Origin: Segatella salivae DSM 15606
GTDB taxonomy: Bacteria > Bacteroidota > Bacteroidia > Bacteroidales > Bacteroidaceae
Direction of reading: 5' to 3'
DNA length: 6,993 nt
Assembly (NCBI RefSeq): GCF_000185845.1
Contig: NZ_GL629647.1
Coordinates: forward strand, 185,343 to 192,335
A model generated the notes under the pieces. The model saw only the letters and a program-made list of their open reading frames with translations, was not told where the DNA came from and ran no database searches. This document shows, piece after piece, positions 6,270 through 6,993 of this stretch (within the stretch, counting starts at the first letter, position 1; every line of letters starts with the position of its first letter). The position numbers were made by a program, and so were the translations under genes.

Positions 6270-6993
6270 TTACCATAACAAAGCATAAAGTAAGAAAGTA
6301 ATCAGTACAATTCCACAGGTGCCAATCGTATATCCGCGGTCTGTTGCAAATAGTTTTAAGTTGATTGGGAGCGCCTTTACATCTTGAACCCTGTCTTTAG
6401 AATTACTATATAACCATATTGCTGATGAGCCAGTAAGCACCCCAAAGAAATAGAATGCTTGGAAACCGATGTCATTTAAATAGGCAATAACACTTGTATC
6501 AGGATTTCCTCCAGGGTGTATCATGCCCAAAATGGTTACAATAGCTGCTGCGAGAATCATTAGGATACCAGCGGAGCCTAATATTTTCGCCCAAAGTAAC
6601 ATTTGTTTTTGATCGGTTTCTGAAGGCTGTTCACAACGCACATACTTCTTATCGAAATAAGAAACCACAACGAAAAATACAAAGAGAAGGATGAAAATAT
6701 ATCCCGCACGGAATTGAAAAGCAACATTAGGTAACATTATTTTAAATAATATTCCCATAGGAATTGTGAGGATAGCTGTCCATACTGCAGCGGTAGAAGA
6801 GGCTCTTTTCCAAAGCAATCCTAAGCCAAACACAACAATGATTCCTGGGTAAATGAAGCCTGAATACTCTTGAATATATTGAAAGGCTTGGTCTAGACCA
6901 CCTAATAAAGGCTCTACAGCAATCAAGGCAATGATGAGCGCTCCCACTGCAACTAAGCGTCCTACGCTAACCAATGCCTTATCTTTCGCATCT
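6270..6993 (-). CDS. Sodium/solute symporter (SSS family), C-terminal part; 5' end outside window
   Basis: Probably imports L-arabinose across the inner membrane, driven by the sodium gradient. The frame is open to base 6992, giving 240 visible residues. The in-frame TTG at 6974 is internal: the six codons above it read DAKDKA and lead into VSVGRL, the usual start of a transmembrane helix in the second half of SGLT-like symporters. About seven hydrophobic segments are visible, near residues 9-30, 43-60, 66-84, 92-113, 133-157, 175-195 and 219-239, separated by short charged loops. Whole SSS proteins have roughly 13 to 15 helices, so about half the gene is present. The product ends with a helix close to its C-terminus (LLYALLW). 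Arabinose specificity is inferred from the operon; the family also includes glucose, galactose and xylose carriers. Confidence 0.88.
   Translation of the reverse strand, partial: DAKDKALVSVGRLVAVGALIIALIAVEPLLGGLDQAFQYIQEYSGFIYPGIIVVFGLGLLWKRASSTAAVWTAILTIPMGILFKIMLPNVAFQFRAGYIFILLFVFFVVVSYFDKKYVRCEQPSETDQKQMLLWAKILGSAGILMILAAAIVTILGMIHPGGNPDTSVIAYLNDIGFQAFYFFGVLTGSSAIWLYSNSKDRVQDVKALPINLKLFATDRGYTIGTCGIVLITFLLYALLW

Noticed and set aside
6972..6974. TTG as the start of the symporter
   Set aside because: The frame continues upstream to the window edge with family-like residues, and the protein would lack half of its membrane helices. The gene is cut by the window, not short.
1..6993. A mobile element, CRISPR array, RNA gene or novel defence-type system
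   Set aside because: I saw no transposase, integrase, tandem spaced repeats, tRNA-like cloverleaf or unknown gene; every long frame on the coding strand belongs to arabinose metabolism.

Overview
The window is one co-oriented block on the minus strand: the L-arabinose utilisation operon of a member of the Bacteroidota, most likely Bacteroidales. The taxonomic call rests on four things seen here: AT-rich DNA, start codons preceded by A-rich leaders rather than a Shine-Dalgarno sequence, a Nudix-derived AraR-type regulator inside the operon, and a gene order resembling the ara locus of Bacteroides thetaiotaomicron (regulator BT_0354). Protein details also agree, including the L-arabinose isomerase and the roughly 530-residue FGGY kinase. 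I cannot name the species.

In the direction of transcription (from base 6993 down to base 1) the layout is: the 3' part of a sodium/solute symporter gene (cut by the window edge); a 96-base gap with weak promoter-like and inverted-repeat signals; araR, a Nudix-fold regulator with a winged-helix C-terminus; araD, L-ribulose-5-phosphate 4-epimerase; araA, L-arabinose isomerase; araB, an FGGY ribulokinase; a 101-base gap holding a short direct repeat and a strong terminator-like hairpin; and a GH51 alpha-L-arabinofuranosidase gene with a signal peptide, whose last codons lie beyond base 1. Gaps between araR, araD, araA and araB are only 23 to 29 bases. No gene-free stretch exceeds about 100 bases.

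The genes form one pathway. The exported GH51 enzyme frees terminal arabinofuranose from arabinan or arabinoxylan fragments in the periplasm. The symporter brings the sugar across the inner membrane. AraA converts L-arabinose to L-ribulose, AraB phosphorylates it, and AraD epimerises the product to D-xylulose 5-phosphate for the pentose phosphate pathway. AraR senses arabinose and controls the operon. The main promoter is presumably upstream of the window.

This is a known type of system rather than a new one. The points worth a second look are the hairpin between araB and the GH51 gene, the candidate internal promoter or operator before araR, and a pair of CxxC motifs in the kinase.
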